From UBA6770 sp965660875 (lineage in GTDB: Bacteria > Bacteroidota > Bacteroidia > Flavobacteriales_G > Salibacteraceae), in contig CBFIBQ010000004.1 of NCBI GenBank assembly GCA_965660875.1, forward strand, positions 1 to 64,000: 64,000 bases of DNA. The letters are read 5' to 3'. Both the position numbers and the translations under genes were made by a program. Below are positions 62,696-64,000 of the stretch, piece by piece. Numbering within the stretch: position 1 is the first letter of the stretch; every line of letters begins with the position of its first letter. The notes beneath the pieces are model-generated. The model worked only from the letters and a program-made list of their open reading frames with translations, had not been told where the DNA came from and did not search any database.

Positions 62696-63099
62696 GATAA
62701 CTCTTTAATTTTTTCTTGAACCTGTTCCTTAATTTCCATGGCCAAGTCATTGTGCCAATTTCTAAATACAAACCTGAATCTATCGGGAAACTCAGATTCA
62801 ATTTTCTTTCCTGTGTATTTACATAAAGCTATTCTATTCTTTGGTGCTTTGTTTTCCGGTCTGATTATTTGAATTAACACTACTTTAAGTTCTGGGTTTT
62901 CTTCTAGGTATGGCCAAATTTTAATAACATTTGTGTTGGGGTGTTTTTGTCCTTTTTCTACTTCAAGTAATACAAGTAAGTTCTCCTGTTTACTGAAGAA
63001 GTCAACATTACCCCATCTTCCTAATTGTAATTCGTTCGATTCGAAATTAACTCCTAGTCTATCGGCAATAAATAAGTTTTCTTCTGTTACTCTAGCCAT
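62692..63099 (-). CDS. 135-residue protein, possible nuclease-like cassette gene
   Basis: This soluble protein has a strand-rich first half (NELQLGRWGNVDFFSKQENL, then LVLLEVEKGQKHPN) with Asp33 and acidic residues 46 and 48 next to Lys49, loosely like a PD-(D/E)xK core. The fit is weak. The C-terminal half is basic and helical. It lies between two copies of the hsdM start and overlaps hsdM by 4 bp. I do not recognise the family. Confidence 0.6.
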   Translation of the reverse strand: MARVTEENLFIADRLGVNFESNELQLGRWGNVDFFSKQENLLVLLEVEKGQKHPNTNVIKIWPYLEENPELKVVLIQIIRPENKAPKNRIALCKYTGKKIESEFPDRFRFVFRNWHNDLAMEIKEQVQEKIKELS

Positions 63100-63117
63100 G
63101 TTATGTGCTTTTTAAAG

Positions 63118-63148
63118 AGAGATGTATTTCCAGTTGTTGTTGGGTCAT
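63118..63148 (-). repeat. direct repeat copy B: ghost hsdM start
   Basis: Reads MTQQQLEIHL, compared with MTQQQLEKYL in hsdM. The ATG overlaps the stop of the PD-(D/E)xK-like gene by 4 bp, as a true operon start would. The frame stops after 15 codons, 1 bp before the 135-residue gene. Confidence 0.72.
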
Positions 63149-63753
63149 CGTTTTACAGCTTTTAAAATTTCGTCGAATGCAGTTTTATTTAAATTATAGC
63201 CGTCATCTTTTTTCTCATATAAAACATGTACTTCTATGTTCGGATAGTCTCCCGCTTTTTTGATGTTTTCTTTCAATAAATCCTGATTAATATTCCAACC
63301 GTAAACGATTACCATTTGGTACTTTAGGTCAGCAGAAACAATAATATCTTGCTGCCAATTCGGCCATTTAATCCAAGCTTTTTTTCCCTTTATTTTTTCA
63401 ATAAAATTATTTTTATCTCTAAGGTATTCGGCAAAATTCCTATTCCAACCCATGTTCGTCTTCAAATCAAAATAATGCGTTAAAACATTATCATCAATAA
63501 TTGATAAGTCTGGTTTAAAAGATTTGGCTTTTTCATTCTGGTTGAATCGAATTGACGTTACTTTATCGACATAATAATCTAGGTCTATAGATTTAATGTT
63601 TTTAGCTATAAACAAGGCAAATAGATCTTCTACATATCCAGAAATGCCATGTGCCATACCTCTCTGTATTTTGTAACCCCCATCTCCTTCAATTAGACGA
63701 TCAGCTGTAGAACGGTGTGTTTCAAGCTTTCTGAAAAACTCTTCTTTAGTCAT
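63145..63753 (-). CDS. PD-(D/E)xK-like protein of the defence island
   Basis: The 202-residue protein shows a plausible restriction-endonuclease fold core: Glu42 in ISGYVEDLFALF, Asp82 in FKPDLSIID and Asp96-x-Lys98 in YFDLKTNMGW, in the right order and spacing. This suggests a DNA-cutting enzyme, but no named family is recognised and no partner methylase is closer than hsdM. It overlaps the edge ORF by 8 bp. Confidence 0.65.
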   Translation of the reverse strand: MTKEEFFRKLETHRSTADRLIEGDGGYKIQRGMAHGISGYVEDLFALFIAKNIKSIDLDYYVDKVTSIRFNQNEKAKSFKPDLSIIDDNVLTHYFDLKTNMGWNRNFAEYLRDKNNFIEKIKGKKAWIKWPNWQQDIIVSADLKYQMVIVYGWNINQDLLKENIKKAGDYPNIEVHVLYEKKDDGYNLNKTAFDEILKAVKR

Positions 63754-64000
63754 CCGTTGTTTTTAAGTATGAATTGTTGCTAGACATTAGACCTATCTGC
63801 TGTAACAATTGATCATTTACCGGACGCAAATCTTCATCTAAAAATGTCATTAGTTCTTTTGCAAAATTTTGTCCCAATTTGTCAACGTTTGTAAAGTCAA
63901 TTGTTCCCTTCATTAAGTATAACCATTCCTTTCCAGGCTTACTGTCAAGCACGTGGAGGTCCAAATGAGAACACCGCTTTTTAAGATCCTCTGCACTACC
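63746..64000 (-). CDS. partial ORF at the right edge
   Basis: The frame stays open to base 64000 with no ATG, so its N-terminus lies outside the window. The visible 84 residues (ending LMSSNNSYLKTTDD) include LDSKPGKEWLYLMKGTIDF and a helical stretch. No family is recognised. It overlaps the next gene by 8 bp, so it belongs to the same operon. Confidence 0.55.
   Translation of the reverse strand, partial: GSAEDLKKRCSHLDLHVLDSKPGKEWLYLMKGTIDFTNVDKLGQNFAKELMTFLDEDLRPVNDQLLQQIGLMSSNNSYLKTTDD

Noticed and set aside
62665..63148. Repeat around the 135-residue gene as an insertion-sequence target duplication
   Set aside because: No transposase and no terminal inverted repeats were seen, and 31 bp with mismatches is too long for common target duplications.

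Overview
The window reads as chromosomal DNA of a Bacteroidota bacterium, most likely a flavobacterium-like gliding or marine lineage. The evidence is: type IX secretion (T9SS) and gliding lipoproteins (SprE/PorW and GldH), six secreted proteins with C-terminal T9SS sorting domains, promoter boxes of the Bacteroidota form TAnnTTTG in front of many genes, and family-typical gene orders (pdxA-yceD-rpmF-plsX-fabH-accB-accC and holB-ricT-gldH). No stretch over 300 bases lacks a gene.

Bases 1-53400 are ordinary core genome. In order: a terminator and a possible tRNA fragment; a polytopic membrane protein; a LytTR two-component pair; ridA; a secreted S1 protease coupled to a small lipoprotein; gatC-plsC; a secreted M4 protease with a small beta-barrel; an XRE regulator; trpS; an ECF sigma factor operon whose putative anti-sigma protein also carries an outer-membrane barrel; hemJ; a thioesterase; bactofilin, sprE and an M23 peptidase; the fatty-acid/phospholipid cluster; pdxA and leucyl aminopeptidase; the tyrosine-degradation pair (HPPD, homogentisate dioxygenase); a di-haem peroxidase; threonine dehydrogenase; an M28 peptidase; gldH-ricT-holB; pgk; cvpA; a cyclophilin; ChaN; a 1652-residue propeller/Ig-like T9SS protein; an atypical SDR; an M43 protease; 3-hydroxyanthranilate dioxygenase; a cytosolic histidine kinase; and arfB.

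Bases 53600-64000 are a defence island, all on the minus strand and nearly gapless. Transcription order is: a partial ORF at the edge, a PD-(D/E)xK-like protein, a 135-residue unknown, hsdM, hsdS, darT, darG, a GIY-YIG-like protein, an HTH regulator, a nucleotidyltransferase, hsdR. A type I restriction-modification system is thus split by a DarTG toxin-antitoxin pair, a GIY-YIG-like protein and an HTH/nucleotidyltransferase pair. The HTH gene has its own promoter, with a -33 and a -7 box bracketed by two copies of a 24-bp palindromic operator; one copy lies inside the end of the GIY-YIG gene. The 135-residue gene is flanked by two copies of the first 31 bp of hsdM, which looks like the footprint of a cassette gained in front of hsdM.

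Functions come from motifs and remembered family features. No database search, alignment or composition count was run.
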